17,063 nt of DNA from Bremia lactucae (lineage: Eukaryota; Oomycota; Peronosporomycetes; Peronosporales; Peronosporaceae): contig NC_090625.1 of the NCBI RefSeq assembly GCF_004359215.1, forward strand, positions 195,909 to 212,971. The letters run 5' to 3'. Shown piece by piece: positions 1 to 8,806 of this stretch (positions within the stretch are counted from its first letter, which is position 1; each line of letters begins with the position of its first letter). The position numbers were made by a program, and so were the translations under genes. The notes under the pieces are model-generated. The model was not told where the DNA came from. It made no database searches and saw nothing but the letters and a program-made list of their open reading frames with translations.

Positions 1-42
1 CAAGTTGCACGGAAAGCCCCTAGCAAAATGATAAATTTTTAA

Positions 43-387
43 CGACTTTTTGTATCGCTTACTGGCGCAGAGCAACGTCTGTCTAGCCGGCGTCTACGAA
101 ATCGAAAGTCCCTCGTGGGTCATCGTCTTTCTGACGGAAAGGCTTGCGCACTAATCTCAGATACAGAATTGGTATGTGTTATATTTTTTATATCTATCAA
201 ATTTTGATTTGTTGATCCAGAAACAAAAGATGAAAGCACAAAAGCTATTGATACATTTTATGGCGCCACTATCGTGCAACTTGAGCAAATTAATACGAAC
301 AGCGCGGCCTCTTTAGAAATAAATTCACTAATAGAAGCTTTCAGCGAGGTACGTTCCGCTATTATAACTTCAACAAATAATCACTAA
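43..387 (+). pseudogene. Possible remnant of an unidentified protein-coding gene
   Basis: One forward frame stays open from 43 to a TAA at 385-387, except for a single TGA at 205-207. The readable parts have ordinary protein composition, for example LVGHRLSDGKACALISDTEL just before 172 and TFYGATIVQLEQINTNSAAS after 240. The TGA lies inside a stretch (172-220) that starts GTATGTG and ends CCAG, like a 49-nt intron. Removing 49 nt would break the frame, so either this is not an intron or the gene is damaged. A second GTACGT donor-like site is at 349. I do not recognise the family. It could be a true exon pair with a one-base lesion, or a fortuitous frame. Confidence 0.3.
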
Positions 388-1313
388 AGACCACACAAGC
401 AAACTAAAAATCTCTGAGCTGTACTAGAAGAAAAGGGCAGCTCAGCACCATTTTAGCCATTCAATTTAAATCGAGCTCTTTTAAGCGCAAAGATCTAAAG
501 ACATATAAACTAGGCGCTGCCAACAAAGGTAGAAAGAATGAGATTATGAGAGGTTTTTGAGCGAAAATAAGCTTATATTTTGCAGGAATAGTTTATCTAT
601 TTCAAAAAATATAAGATTGTTTGCAGCCAAAAAAAGTCCAAAAACTCAATTTTTATACCTTTGCCGGCAGTGCCTAATACTATTTTCCACTTATACTCAG
701 AGATTTGTATTTCTAGGCTTTAACTTACGGAGTGTATAGTAAAAAACTACATCGAATTATTGGTGTTTTTTAATTCAATGTAATTTACTATATATGATAA
801 ATACGTGAGCATGGCCTGAATCATTGAAAAGAGCACTAGGCCTTTAATTTGGCCAAAGAAGCTTTATACGGAACAGTGCTTCGCTACTTTTATTTAGTGT
901 GGACAATTCTAAGCTCCATCCACCCTCATTTAGTGCCTTAAAATTTCTATGCGAGAAATGGCAATTAATCAAATGAACACAAGCAACACAATGCAAATAC
1001 TCATGTACTGCTTTTCTAGCAATCAGCCGATTTCGTGTCGTGCGGGGGAGAATGGCAATGTTGCTGGCTATACCCACACAAGTTGTTGTGATCTTTGTCC
1101 TGTTCATGTAATTCCAAAAGTAATGGCGCCCTCGACGACGCATCACTGTCATCACAGCTTCATTTGCATATTAGAAAGAACAAAACCTCATGCACCCCCA
1201 ACTTTGTAAATTCGATGATGTTACTTCATGTTCCGACCTTCAATTAATTATTGAAAAAGAAAGTAAACTTTTCATAAAGATGATCGGAATATTTGCTTGA
1301 AATAGAACATAAC
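388..1313. other. AT-rich stretch, no gene recognised
   Basis: Short overlapping open frames occur on both strands (557-739 +, 844-1155 -, 949-1209 +) but none shows a known motif. They have the composition of random AT-rich DNA. I see no obvious repeat here and few inverted repeats, in contrast with the retroelement blocks further on. Confidence 0.5.
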
Positions 1314-1524
1314 TGTAACGGGGTGGGGTGTCTCGACTACTTCACGTACACGTGCAGAGGGAGGTTCTAAGTAGCTAAAAAGTCTTAGCTACTAAAAGTA
1401 AATCCTAAGGTTTTAGGATAGAGAAAAAGTAAAACTGTATTTATAATATTCAGTTTTCTCATAACGATCTTCTATCTACATGTCTCATATAAAATAATGT
1501 CCGCGTAACGGAACACCCGTAACA
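1314..1524 (-). mobile_element. Solo LTR (about 211 bp) with 5-bp target duplication
   Basis: The element begins TGTAACGGGGTGGGG and ends CACCCGTAACA. It is flanked by the perfect direct repeat ATAAC (1309-1313 and 1525-1529), as expected from Gypsy integration. The left part, ACTTCACGTACACGTGCAGAGG, matches in order the left parts of the LTRs at 3989 and 5218, so it is placed in the same (minus) orientation. It is only about half their length and belongs to a shorter or internally deleted subfamily. It contains two clear hairpins: AGTAGCTAA/TTAGCTACT near 1370-1394 and ATCCTAA/TTAGGAT near 1402-1419. With no internal domain left, it is a product of LTR-LTR recombination or a small non-autonomous element. 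Confidence 0.75.
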
Positions 1525-1849
1525 ATAACTGCCGCACAGCAAATTCGACTGTATTTGTCTTGTTAATGTGAGGTACATTACAGTCACTTGGCTTATATTA
1601 TAATTAACGCCGCAAATGTCCGTCCAGCTCCGGCCTACACATCCGTGCTGCTAATAAAGCTATTAAGCTATGTGCTTCCACGTGGACGCCCCCGCGGCGT
1701 GCTATAAGGAGTAACCTGTACTATCGTTCGCGAGATAGTATTTGTCACAGATCCTGGTCCTGCCAGCGCCCAAGGCCATTGGCGAGATGCCCGAAGACAG
1801 CCGTCCAGGCCAAAGGTAAGCAATGTAGAGTGTCCTAAATGACTAAGAT

Positions 1850-2133
1850 GCGTGTGTGTCCGTCCAGGACCATAATAGTCAGATGGTCCGTCATGCTGTC
1901 CATTCGCGAGGATGATGCGTCTACGACCGCACTTGTAAACGGTCCGCAAGGTATCTACATTGTTGTTTAAAAGTCTGTCGGTGTGGGGTCTTGGGCTGCG
2001 CACGATCTCGCATTTGGCGTAATATTAGGTTGCTGTCTCCAACAACGTGCCGGTCTCTCACATCACACTTCAACGCCTTTCTGAGTCCAACGAATAGGCT
2101 TTTATGTTCAGCTACATTGTTTCTGGTCACCAT
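1850..2133 (-). pseudogene. Type I RNase H domain fragment (retroelement-like)
   Basis: Reading leftward from 2133, the frame starts NNVAEHKSLFVGLRKAL and continues HVVGDSNLILRQMRDR and YLADRLQVRS. This is the arrangement of an RNase H fold: the NNxAEYxGL helix with the catalytic Glu, then GDSxLVxxQ with the catalytic Asp. A neighbouring frame then reads THHPREW, and after a shift SMTDHLTIMVLDG, resembling the family's closing HHxRxxNxxAD segment. At least two frameshifts and stops break it. Such domains occur in oomycete retroelement polyproteins and in stand-alone RNases H. No start, N-terminal strand or partner domain is visible, so it is a fragment. Confidence 0.55.
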
Positions 2134-3727
2134 GTTTGCTTAGGAAACACTCGCTAGCCAGCGGATATTTAAGCAACCACGTCCGTCTTCCCGTCTACCA
2201 GCACAGCACCAGTGCATTCCCCCCCGACTTCGGTTTGCCACGCGCGCGGCTGTCGAAGAGAAGCACGTGGTCGCGTATCTAGACATCGACCTCAGCCGTA
2301 TCCGTCACGGCAACGAACACCAACTTCATCGCTGCACGCCTGACAACGTCACCATGCTCATCCTGCAAGCGGAGAGTTATTTAAACCATACCTTGTCTGA
2401 CCCTCCCACGCAGCAACACTATAGCTCTGAATATCCCGTTACGCAGTGCGTAATTCCGACAACGGCATCTAAGGGTCCAGATAGCCTGGATGATATGAAT
2501 AACTCAAAGTCTCCAGCATATTTGCAGAAAAGGGTGGACTTGACAGAAAACGGCCTCTTGAAAGTCCGCTGGTCGGTCTTCACGTAGTCGCTGCAAGACA
2601 TATTATATCCCCGAAGGAACCAATGCCAGGCACAATGAGAAGATGGACTTCAGTGAGTGCCTTGTATCTGGTGCCCCTATGCTGAGCCACGATTCAACAA
2701 ATGTATTCCACAGCCGTCAAACAGATAAGCAATACCATCAGACGTGCGAGATATCCACAGAGCCTTGTTGACAGGACAGCTCATAGGTTGTGTTTCTGTA
2801 TTCCATGCCGAAATTGTTATTGGTGTTATAATTCTATAAAAAATCTGTGCTGCCCACGTTAATGATCCCGGTATTGTCCAGATATCTGTCCAACTAATAG
2901 CTTTCAGCGCCTCTCCAAAATTGATAGCGTCGTCTCACCATCTGGATTCCCTGGATGCCTTACCGTCCAGAGCACTTGACCCCTTCTAGTGGCGTCAACT
3001 GTGTGACCGCTCCATTCCGTGCTCAACAATCAGTGAGGCTCGATCCGTTTGATTTCCACCTCTGTTCCCGCCCAGACTTGCACTTTGCGCACTGCATCTG
3101 CGTGGTTCTCTACTTCCAATGAACCAAGCTCTCTGCTCGCTCCCTGGATCAATAAGGAACATGCACGACCCTATGCCACATCTTCTTTACCTCCGTCTCG
3201 AAAAGCATCCGACAGGCTCCGTTGTAAATTTCAACACAAAAAGAGTTGACCGGAGGAAGAGGATCACCGTAAAAGCCACTAGCAGCGCCATGAAAAATGC
3301 TATGCAGCCGGTCAGCGCCCTATCTCAAAAAGACAAGCCGGAAAAAATTACGTCGTGATGACTTAGGCCAGCGAATAAAATCACGTCAGTGTACACTAAC
3401 TCGCGCCGGAACCAACTCATGCGCACCAGTGAAAGACCGACCTCCTGCCAAAATTAACCTGAAACACTTCATACCCACCAGTTTGGGTCATTCCAAATTC
3501 ATATTTTCAAATTTATCGTACAGGAAGCGAGAGAAAGGCGCCAGTTTACCATCAAATAAAGACGATATATTCAATAAGCAGCTGCAATTATCCCAGACTA
3601 GCTCCGTAGGGAACGAATCGTACACAATAGCCCCCGCACGGCCTACCTGTGCAAGATGACCCTTAGGCGACGCACTGAGCTCCGAGGCCCCCAGTACCTA
3701 TTTGCCATTCGACCATATGTCTGACTT
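2134..3727. other. No gene recognised
   Basis: The largest forward frame (2267-2587, 106 codons) and a chain of overlapping forward frames (3049-3659) carry no motif I recognise, and they overlap one another in different frames. The stretch is more GC-balanced than 388-1313 and may hold older decayed repeat sequence. It lacks the hairpin density seen from 3989 onward. Confidence 0.45.
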
Positions 3728-3964
3728 CTACGAAAGGCAGCTATTACTCGTCCTAGATAATCTAACGTAACCCAGGACGACAGAACCACCGTAAACTAGT
3801 ATATAGGCCCCCCAAAATCCTTGAAGACACGTTAAGGAGGTGACCCGCTTGGAGACTATTTCCGTAGCTAACGCGAGCAATTCCGCTTGTAACGAAGGGA
3901 GAGCCATGCCCTTCACGTTGTAAAAAAGCGATACTGGTTTTGCTGCAGCTTCCCTGCAGCACAC
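3728..3964 (-). pseudogene. Weak Ty1/Copia-like RNase H remnant
   Basis: The minus frame reads KGMALPSLQAELLALATEIV and then ILVYGGSVVLGYVRL. This matches in order two landmarks of Copia-type RNase H: the ALSSxEAEYxAL stretch and the later VYxDNxxAxxL stretch, where the Asp is replaced by Gly. A second minus frame (3762-4001) overlaps it. The alignment is short and by eye only. No Copia RT or integrase was found nearby. It could be chance, but the order and spacing fit. Confidence 0.35.
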
Positions 3965-3988
3965 TAAAAAACGATGCCAGATGTTTGC

Positions 3989-4397
3989 TGTAACGGGGCA
4001 CTACGACTTGTACTGCTTCAGTACAAGCCCACTACGCACTGCTTCAGTTGCGAGTGGTGCCTTACGTCACTTCACGTACACTAGTACGTGCAGAGGAAGA
4101 CTACTCTTTAAGCCAACTACCTTAAAGAGGTTAAATGGAAACTGTATTAATATAATTAAGTATCTCTTCTTTCTATCTGTTAATGCTAACTTAATTATAA
4201 ACTAATACAAAACATGCAATTGAAATCTTATCTGTCTCTCTCTTTGTTTACTTTTACAGCTGAATAGTCTGCGGGATAAATAGATAAAATGGTATATACC
4301 TATTTATGGATAAGATTTCTGAATATTTTCTATTTAAAGTAATGTTCTCCAAATAATTTCTAACTTTTAGATAATATATTAATTAACAACCTTTAAC
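3989..4397 (-). repeat. LTR 1 (downstream LTR on minus strand), inner end missing
   Basis: It starts TGTAACGGGGCAC and follows the LTR at 5218 almost base for base up to AACCTTTAAC, then stops where gag begins. It carries a 26-bp extra unit: ACTGCTTCAGT occurs at 4012-4022 and again at 4038-4048, but only once in the sister LTR. The extra unit creates a perfect hairpin, CTTGTACT/AGTACAAG (4007-4014 and 4020-4027). It also has a 10-bp-arm hairpin, TATAATTAAG/CTTAATTATA, around 4154-4202. Confidence 0.85.
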
Positions 4398-5099
4398 AAG
4401 CGTATCCAGTTCCAAGCGGAACAGGTGGGTCTTTACGGGACCATCCGTAAGACCTTGCATGAACACCGTAACAAACGTGTGTTCATGGACTGGATTATTT
4501 GTAATACAACTCGCTAAGAGTCGTATATGCTGGGCATATGCGTGAACATCAAGCTTGCCTTGCTTGAGTTTCAGAAGCTCTGAACGAGCTCTGAACTCAG
4601 CCCTAGGCGGTTCAACCGTCTGTTTGAGCCGGGCTTTAAAAGCCTCTAGCGACCCAAAGACATGTGAGTCGCGCAACTTAAGGCCCAATGCCCAAGTTTT
4701 CGCACGACCTGCCAAATTTGATTGAGTGAATGCGACTTGCATTTGCTCGTCGACGATGTGACGTGCCCTTATGGCATCGTCCAGCTCGACAAACCATCTT
4801 AAGAGGGAGTCTTCTTCGACTCCCCTATACTTAGAAATGTCAAGCTTTATGGATTTGGGACGACACGTGTGCATCATCCCAGATACAGGGGTCTGTACCT
4901 GCTGTAACCTCAACAATTCTGCTTGTTGAGAGCCTTGCTAATCAAGCAAGACTACCTTCTCCTTCGCCTCGTCAAGTTCATGATATATGAACTTGGCGAT
5001 GGCTGAATGGAGGGCATATCTGTCCAACCGGACAGCATGGCCACGATGGCATCGTTTCATACGGTCGAACTCATTAGTTCGACCGCACTCCTTTCTATG
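4398..5099 (-). pseudogene. gag: Retrotransposon gag, C-terminally truncated
   Basis: Structural polyprotein of a Ty3/Gypsy element that would form the virus-like particle. The long open part (4916 down to 4383) contains the conserved retrotransposon gag core: SIKLDISKYRGVEEDSLLRW, then LAGRAKTWALGLKLRDSHVF, FKARLKQTVEPPRAEFRARS and VHAYAQHIRLLAS, ending FMQGLTDGPVKTHLF. The same frame continues upstream to about 5099 past one in-frame TAG (4938-4940), giving a helical, coil-like N-terminal part (FIYHELDEAKEKVVLLD before the stop). The true start was therefore further upstream. The zinc knuckle and everything beyond are lost at the junction with LTR 1. Its codons form almost continuous short hairpins (see findings), yet the protein core is well kept. 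Confidence 0.9.
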
Positions 5100-5202
5100 T
5101 CACTTAGAAAGGAGTAGCTTTCACGCGAAACGTGATGCGTATTCCCACTATCATCTAATATGTCCATGTTAGATGAAGGAAATGTGGTCCTTGGACGGAC
5201 TA

Positions 5203-5217
5203 CCAAGTGCTACCAGG
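5203..5217 (-). promoter_or_regulatory. Candidate tRNA primer-binding site next to LTR 2
   Basis: On the minus strand the sequence immediately inside the LTR is CCTGGTAGCACTTGG. Many Gypsy elements have a TGGTA-type primer site 0-3 nt from the LTR end, complementary to a tRNA 3' end. Position and the TGG start fit; the tRNA is not identified. It supports LTR 2 being the upstream LTR of the minus-strand element. Confidence 0.35.
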
Positions 5218-5633
5218 TGTAACGGGGCACTACGACTTGTACTGCTTCAGTTACGAGCGGTGCCTTACGTTACTTCACGTGCACTAGTACGTGCAGAGGG
5301 AGACTACTCTTTAAGACAACTACCTTAAAGAGGGTTAAATGAAAACTGTATTGATATAATCAAGTATCTCTTCTTTCTATCTGTTAATGCTAACTTAATT
5401 ATAAACTATTACAAAACATGCAATTGAAATCTTATCTGTCTCTCTTTTTGTTTACGTTTACAGCTGATTAGTCTGCGGGATATATATATATGATGGCCTA
5501 TTCCTGTTTATGGATAAGATTTCTGAACATTACTATATAAAGTAATGTTCTCCAAATATTGTCTTCCTTTTAGTTAATACATTAATTAACAACCTTTAAC
5601 TGTTAATTTCATGTAACGATACACCCCGTTACA
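5218..5633 (-). repeat. LTR 2 (upstream LTR on minus strand), 416 bp, complete
   Basis: It is bounded by TGTAACGGGG (5218-5227) and CCCCGTTACA (5624-5633), a 10-bp terminal inverted repeat with TG...CA ends. The right terminus is itself a hairpin (TGTAACG 5612-5618 with CGTTACA 5627-5633). Inside are CTCTTTAAG/CTTAAAGAG and GAACATTACT/AGTAATGTTC (10-bp arms, 6-nt loop). Promoter and poly(A) signals for the element should lie here but I cannot place them with confidence. Confidence 0.88.
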
Positions 5634-6010
5634 TATGCCTTGATGCGTTGCCTCCATTCCTCTGTCCTCGAGACCAGCCTCGTGTTATAGCTCACCCCTC
5701 CAGACAATTGCCCTCGTCGGCTCCTGTCATACAGCTTATATATAACCGCCTAAGTTTCTTTCGATATGAGTCGACCTTTTAACCGCCCTAGTTGCCAGAA
5801 TCATTCCACGTGAAAACTTCACCTCAAGTGCATCCCACTCGGCCGCTGCCCGAGCGGCACCGACGCCTTCTTCGTCTGGGTATTCAAGAACCTGCACCGA
5901 GCCGGTTACGTGCGTATCGACCCGTGCCCCTGCGTAGGAGAGGACTGGGAAAACCATTGTGATTTCTGAACACGGCTAAGCGCAGCTAGTTTCTTACAGA
6001 ACGGTGACTT
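5634..6010. other. No gene recognised
   Basis: A 73-codon minus frame (5736-5957) has no recognisable motif and no partner. Neither strand shows a protease DTGA-type motif, which would be expected just upstream of the RT that follows. This may be 5'-truncated element sequence or unrelated DNA. Confidence 0.4.
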
Positions 6011-6066
6011 TTACTACATGTGAGAAGTTCGACAGTCGGGTTCGTCAAACTTCTCACATGCAGTAA
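6011..6066. repeat. Long interrupted inverted repeat (13-bp arms, extended to 18)
   Basis: CATGTGAGAAGTT (6017-6029) pairs perfectly with AACTTCTCACATG (6048-6060) across an 18-nt loop. Beyond one mismatch on each side, TTACT (6011-6015) pairs with AGTAA (6062-6066). It lies at the upstream edge of the plus-strand pol relic. Confidence 0.9.
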
Positions 6067-6339
6067 GAGGGAGCTCTATTCTGCGCTCCACGTAAGCATG
6101 CAATCCTCTAACGCCATCAGCAGTAACGATTCATCCCCGTGCAGCGGGTAATCCGTCGTTTCTAATGCATACCAGTGTGATATTTAAGCCTTACAGATTT
6201 CCCTTACCTCCTGCCTCTCATCGGGCTGCAGTCTGCGCTGAATGGCAGCGTCAGCCGGCCAAGGTCCGCTCGCACGACTTGTCTGCGATCTCTCGCCAGA
6301 CAATCTCACGCGTTGTGATAAATAACTCCAGCGCTTGCG

Positions 6340-7106
6340 CTAGGAACTCCCTCTGTGTGCGTAAAGCAACAGGACGATGGCGGATAGTGCATGCATTCAA
6401 TGAACTGAACCCTGCAGCAGTAATCTCAAACGCCGATACCACGAAAAGACGTAACCATTGATGGTATGTCGAAGGGTATATCTTTTCGTCAATGGATTTG
6501 ATAGATGGCTTCTATCAGATCCTTATGCGTAAACATGATATCCCCTTCACAGCAGTACGCATCCCAATCGGTTTGCTATGGGAGTGGCTAAACATCTCAC
6601 AGGGACTAAGTATTGCCCCTGCAACATTAAACAGATGTGTAACTAATCTGTTGAGATCGGTACGGGATTTGGTACCGAGCTATTTTGGTGACGTCTTCGT
6701 TCAAAGCAGAGCCATGAACGGAAAGTCGGGTGTTGAAGTACATCGTATCACGTCCAAAAGGTTCTTACACTTATGCGTGAGCATAATTCGTTTACAAATA
6801 TCAAGAAGTGGATATTCGCTGCAAGCAATATATCACTTATTGGGTGCATCGTGGGTGAACACGGTGTACGCCCGGTTCCAGAAAAGATCAAGGCGATTAC
6901 CGATTGGCCTGTGCCAGTCGATGTAAACGGGCTTAGAAGGTTCCTGGGCTTAGCGGCGTACCTGCACAAGTACTCACATAACTATGCCGAAAAAACGCTA
7001 TATTTTTCTTCTTTGTTGAAGAAAATAGTTAAGTGGTCATGGAACGCTGATTGTCAGCGTTCCTTCGAGGGTATCAAGAAAAGCTTGTTGCAACTACTCA
7101 GTGCAG
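6340..7106 (+). pseudogene. pol: Gypsy pol: reverse transcriptase domain, frameshifted
   Basis: The domain would copy element RNA into DNA. Readable blocks in order: SLCVRKATGRWRIVHAFNEL near 6345-6400; PRKDVTIDGMSKG, in another frame, near 6440-6475; MDLIDGFYQILMRKHDIPFT from 6492; LLWEWLNISQGLSIAPATLN; the active-site block SYFGDVFV at 6678-6701; then, after a frameshift near 6748, NIKKWIFAASNISLIGCIVG and FLGLAAYLHKYS. Frame changes occur near 6440, 6475 and 6748. The catalytic motif expected as YFDD reads YFGD (GGT at 6687-6689), so the first Asp of the pair is lost. Upstream protease and gag are absent. The domain order and motifs make the identity secure and the copy dead. Confidence 0.92.
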
Positions 7107-7609
7107 GACAAGGTGTTCCTTGCCATGAAATAAGCACTGGCTAAGTTTAGGGTGTATACCCTATGGTAGATTGACCGCTCATTGCATACACGGGCCATGC
7201 GTCTTTACGCAAGGCCGTAAAACTGCCCACACCTCCCGCAAAGAATGGCGAGATGGTTGAAAATCTTTGCGGGGTATATCTTCTCCGTGGAGTATAAGTC
7301 AGGACGACTTAATGTCGTCGCTGATGCGTTATCGCGCCGGACCGATTTTGAGCCGGCTGCGCAAATGAACAGTGAATATAAGGCCACTCTGGCAACAATT
7401 AGTGTTCCGTTGTCAATTAAAACAATATTACTCGACGACGTTAGATGAGGTTTTCAAGAAGATAGGCTCCTTAGGGGTTGATGGGTTACCTTAGAAATCC
7501 ATCCCAACAATCCTTGAAAGGATTGTCGAAATTGTATAGATCCTCAACAGATCGATACACAACACGCAATGGGTAACTGTATTACACAGCCATTCCTACC
7601 CATATAGAT
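7107..7609 (+). pseudogene. pol: Gypsy pol: RNase H remnant and linker
   Basis: Just past LLQ (about 7095) the sequence jumps to DKVFLAMK-stop-ALAKFRVY (7107 onward). The N-terminal half of RNase H, with its first catalytic Asp, has been deleted. Downstream, YTGHASLRKAVK (frame of 7187) is the conserved YTDHASLR block with Asp changed to Gly. A further frame reads PHLPQRMARWLKIFAGYIFS and SGRLNVVADALSRR (7245 onward), the usual end of the domain. At least three frame changes and stops at about 7131 and 7155 break it. From 7449 to 7609 only scattered linker-like sequence is left. In an intact element this domain removes the RNA strand during reverse transcription. Confidence 0.85.
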
Positions 7610-8267
7610 TTGCGATTGCGCATCATGTATGAGTACCACGATGCACCAATAAGTGGTCATCGTGGACGTGAAAAGACTTATCTCACGATAAGTCGCGACT
7701 TCTATTGGCCACGCCAGTATGAGTTCGTCCGCAAGCACATACGTGCTTGCGAAGTTTATCAACGGGTAACGTCCAGCGCTTCATCACGTGCTCTATTACA
7801 AACCTCTGCCTGTTCCGGCAGAGTGTTGGCAGTCCGCATCTATGGACTTCGTCTTCGGATTTTCCGAGCACACCCACAAGAACATGGTATTCTTGTGTTT
7901 GGTGACGATTTTAGCAAGATAGTACATGTTGCTGACATCCCGGAGTCGATCACAGCCAAAGGCTCTGCTCGGTTCTTTATTGACACGATGTTTCGACTTC
8001 ATGGGTTACCCCGCGAACTGGTATCAGATCGAGACCCTAGATATACGGCGGAACTCTGGCAAACAGTTTGATCATCCTGAAGCAGAATATCAGACGGAGC
8101 GTGCGAACCGTAGTTTTGAAGAGATACTTCGCGGATACGTCCACTCTCTTAAAAGTTAAAGCGAGTTCTTGCCACAGGTAGAATTTGCCATCAACAATTC
8201 AGTGCATGCTTCTACAAGCATACACCGTTTTTCGTGAATGGCTTACGCCACCCACATATACCTACCC
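7610..8267 (+). pseudogene. pol: Gypsy pol: integrase zinc-binding and core domains
   Basis: The domain would insert element DNA into the genome. The His pair of the zinc-binding domain is present (YEYHDAPISGHRGREKT), but its Cys pair reads ACEVY, so the second Cys is gone. Between about 7799 and 7880 the frame slips. The correct reading, with CWQSASMDFVFGFSEHT and the first catalytic Asp, is in the next frame, and a second slip restores the original frame at GILVFGDDFSK. The second catalytic Asp is intact in LVSDRDPRY. Around 8068 a short deletion joins LWQT to DHPEA, and the following frame carries QTERANRSFEEILRGY with the catalytic Glu. A TAA follows HSLKS, then FLPQVEFAINNSVHAST and FFVNGLRHPHIPT end the readable part. 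Confidence 0.9.
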
Positions 8268-8806
8268 AGGATGCGTATGCATACTACGAGGTAGATCGAT
8301 CGTGTATGCATTGCCTTGGCGATGTATACACGAAACGAGCCGATATACCTGGGAAGTACTACCTACATTCGTCACTACGTGCTTTGGTAAATCTACCGTA
8401 GACAGTAGGACTAGGTCATTAATTAAAGTAAGTTTGCTCTTCCATCTTTATCACAATTCCGTTTCTCTCGATCCACCGCATCAGCGATGGAATCCTGTAA
8501 GAAACGGACCACTGCGTCTCTGGCCAGCAGGAAACCACCTGTTGACTCGGTATTATTTTTGCTTTCAGTGCGGCCGGCTCGCACTGCGGGGATAGTAATC
8601 TCATCATTATTAAGATTATTATCATTCTCATTAATAGTATTGTTTTCGATGCTGAGTCTTTCAGCATCGTTGTCTACTTCAATGTTAGTTAACTCAACAT
8701 TGGTATCCTTCGCATTGACCTTAGCTCTAACGCGTAATGAGCAAGAGCCAAAAGTTCTTTGCTCGAGAGGGTCCCCCCCCTTCTAAATAAGAGTTACTAT
8801 CAAACA
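8268..8806 (-). pseudogene. pol: Gypsy pol segment inverted in place (integrase C-terminal part)
   Basis: The plus reading stops making sense after RHPHIPT, and the missing middle of the protein is found on the minus strand in the correct order. Reading from 8806 leftward: LFDSNSYLEGGGP, then LRVRAKVNAKDTNVELTNIE, FLLARDAVVRFLQDSIADAV and KDGRANLL. After a frame change come DLVLLSTVDLPKHVVTNVGS (about 8415-8350) and GNAYTIDLPRSMHTHP (about 8320-8270). The plus strand then resumes exactly with TFYVGR at 8810. This is the normal order of an integrase C-terminal region (acidic linker, helical segment, beta-barrel domain). The block was therefore flipped without moving, with breakpoints near 8268-8273 and 8800-8810. 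Confidence 0.8.

Larger units (their letters stand above)
3989..5633 (-). mobile_element. Ty3/Gypsy deletion derivative: LTR - partial gag - LTR
   Basis: Two closely related LTRs in the same orientation flank a partial gag on the minus strand. At 4397/4398 the left LTR passes directly into gag coding sequence. The gag C-terminus, all of pol, and about 36 bp of the left LTR's inner end are therefore missing. On the minus strand the order is complete LTR (5633-5218), primer-site-like sequence, leader, gag N-terminus, gag domain, deletion, truncated LTR. The outer 5-bp flanks, TTTGC before 3989 and TATGC after 5633, agree only at TGC, so the target duplication is uncertain. The element cannot be autonomous. 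Confidence 0.8.

Noticed and set aside
844..1209. Overlapping 103-codon minus and 86-codon plus frames
   Set aside because: No domain motif, no partner genes, and the two lie antisense to each other in AT-rich DNA. Either could be chance.
2267..2587. 106-codon plus frame as a gene
   Set aside because: No recognisable motif; the GTG start is not supported by context, and another frame overlaps it on the minus strand.
3049..3659. Chain of three plus frames as a spliced gene
   Set aside because: The frames overlap rather than abut, no convincing GT...AG introns join them, and no motif is seen.
5736..5957. 73-codon minus frame as the missing protease or a host gene
   Set aside because: It has no DTGA-type active site and lies on the opposite strand to the following pol.
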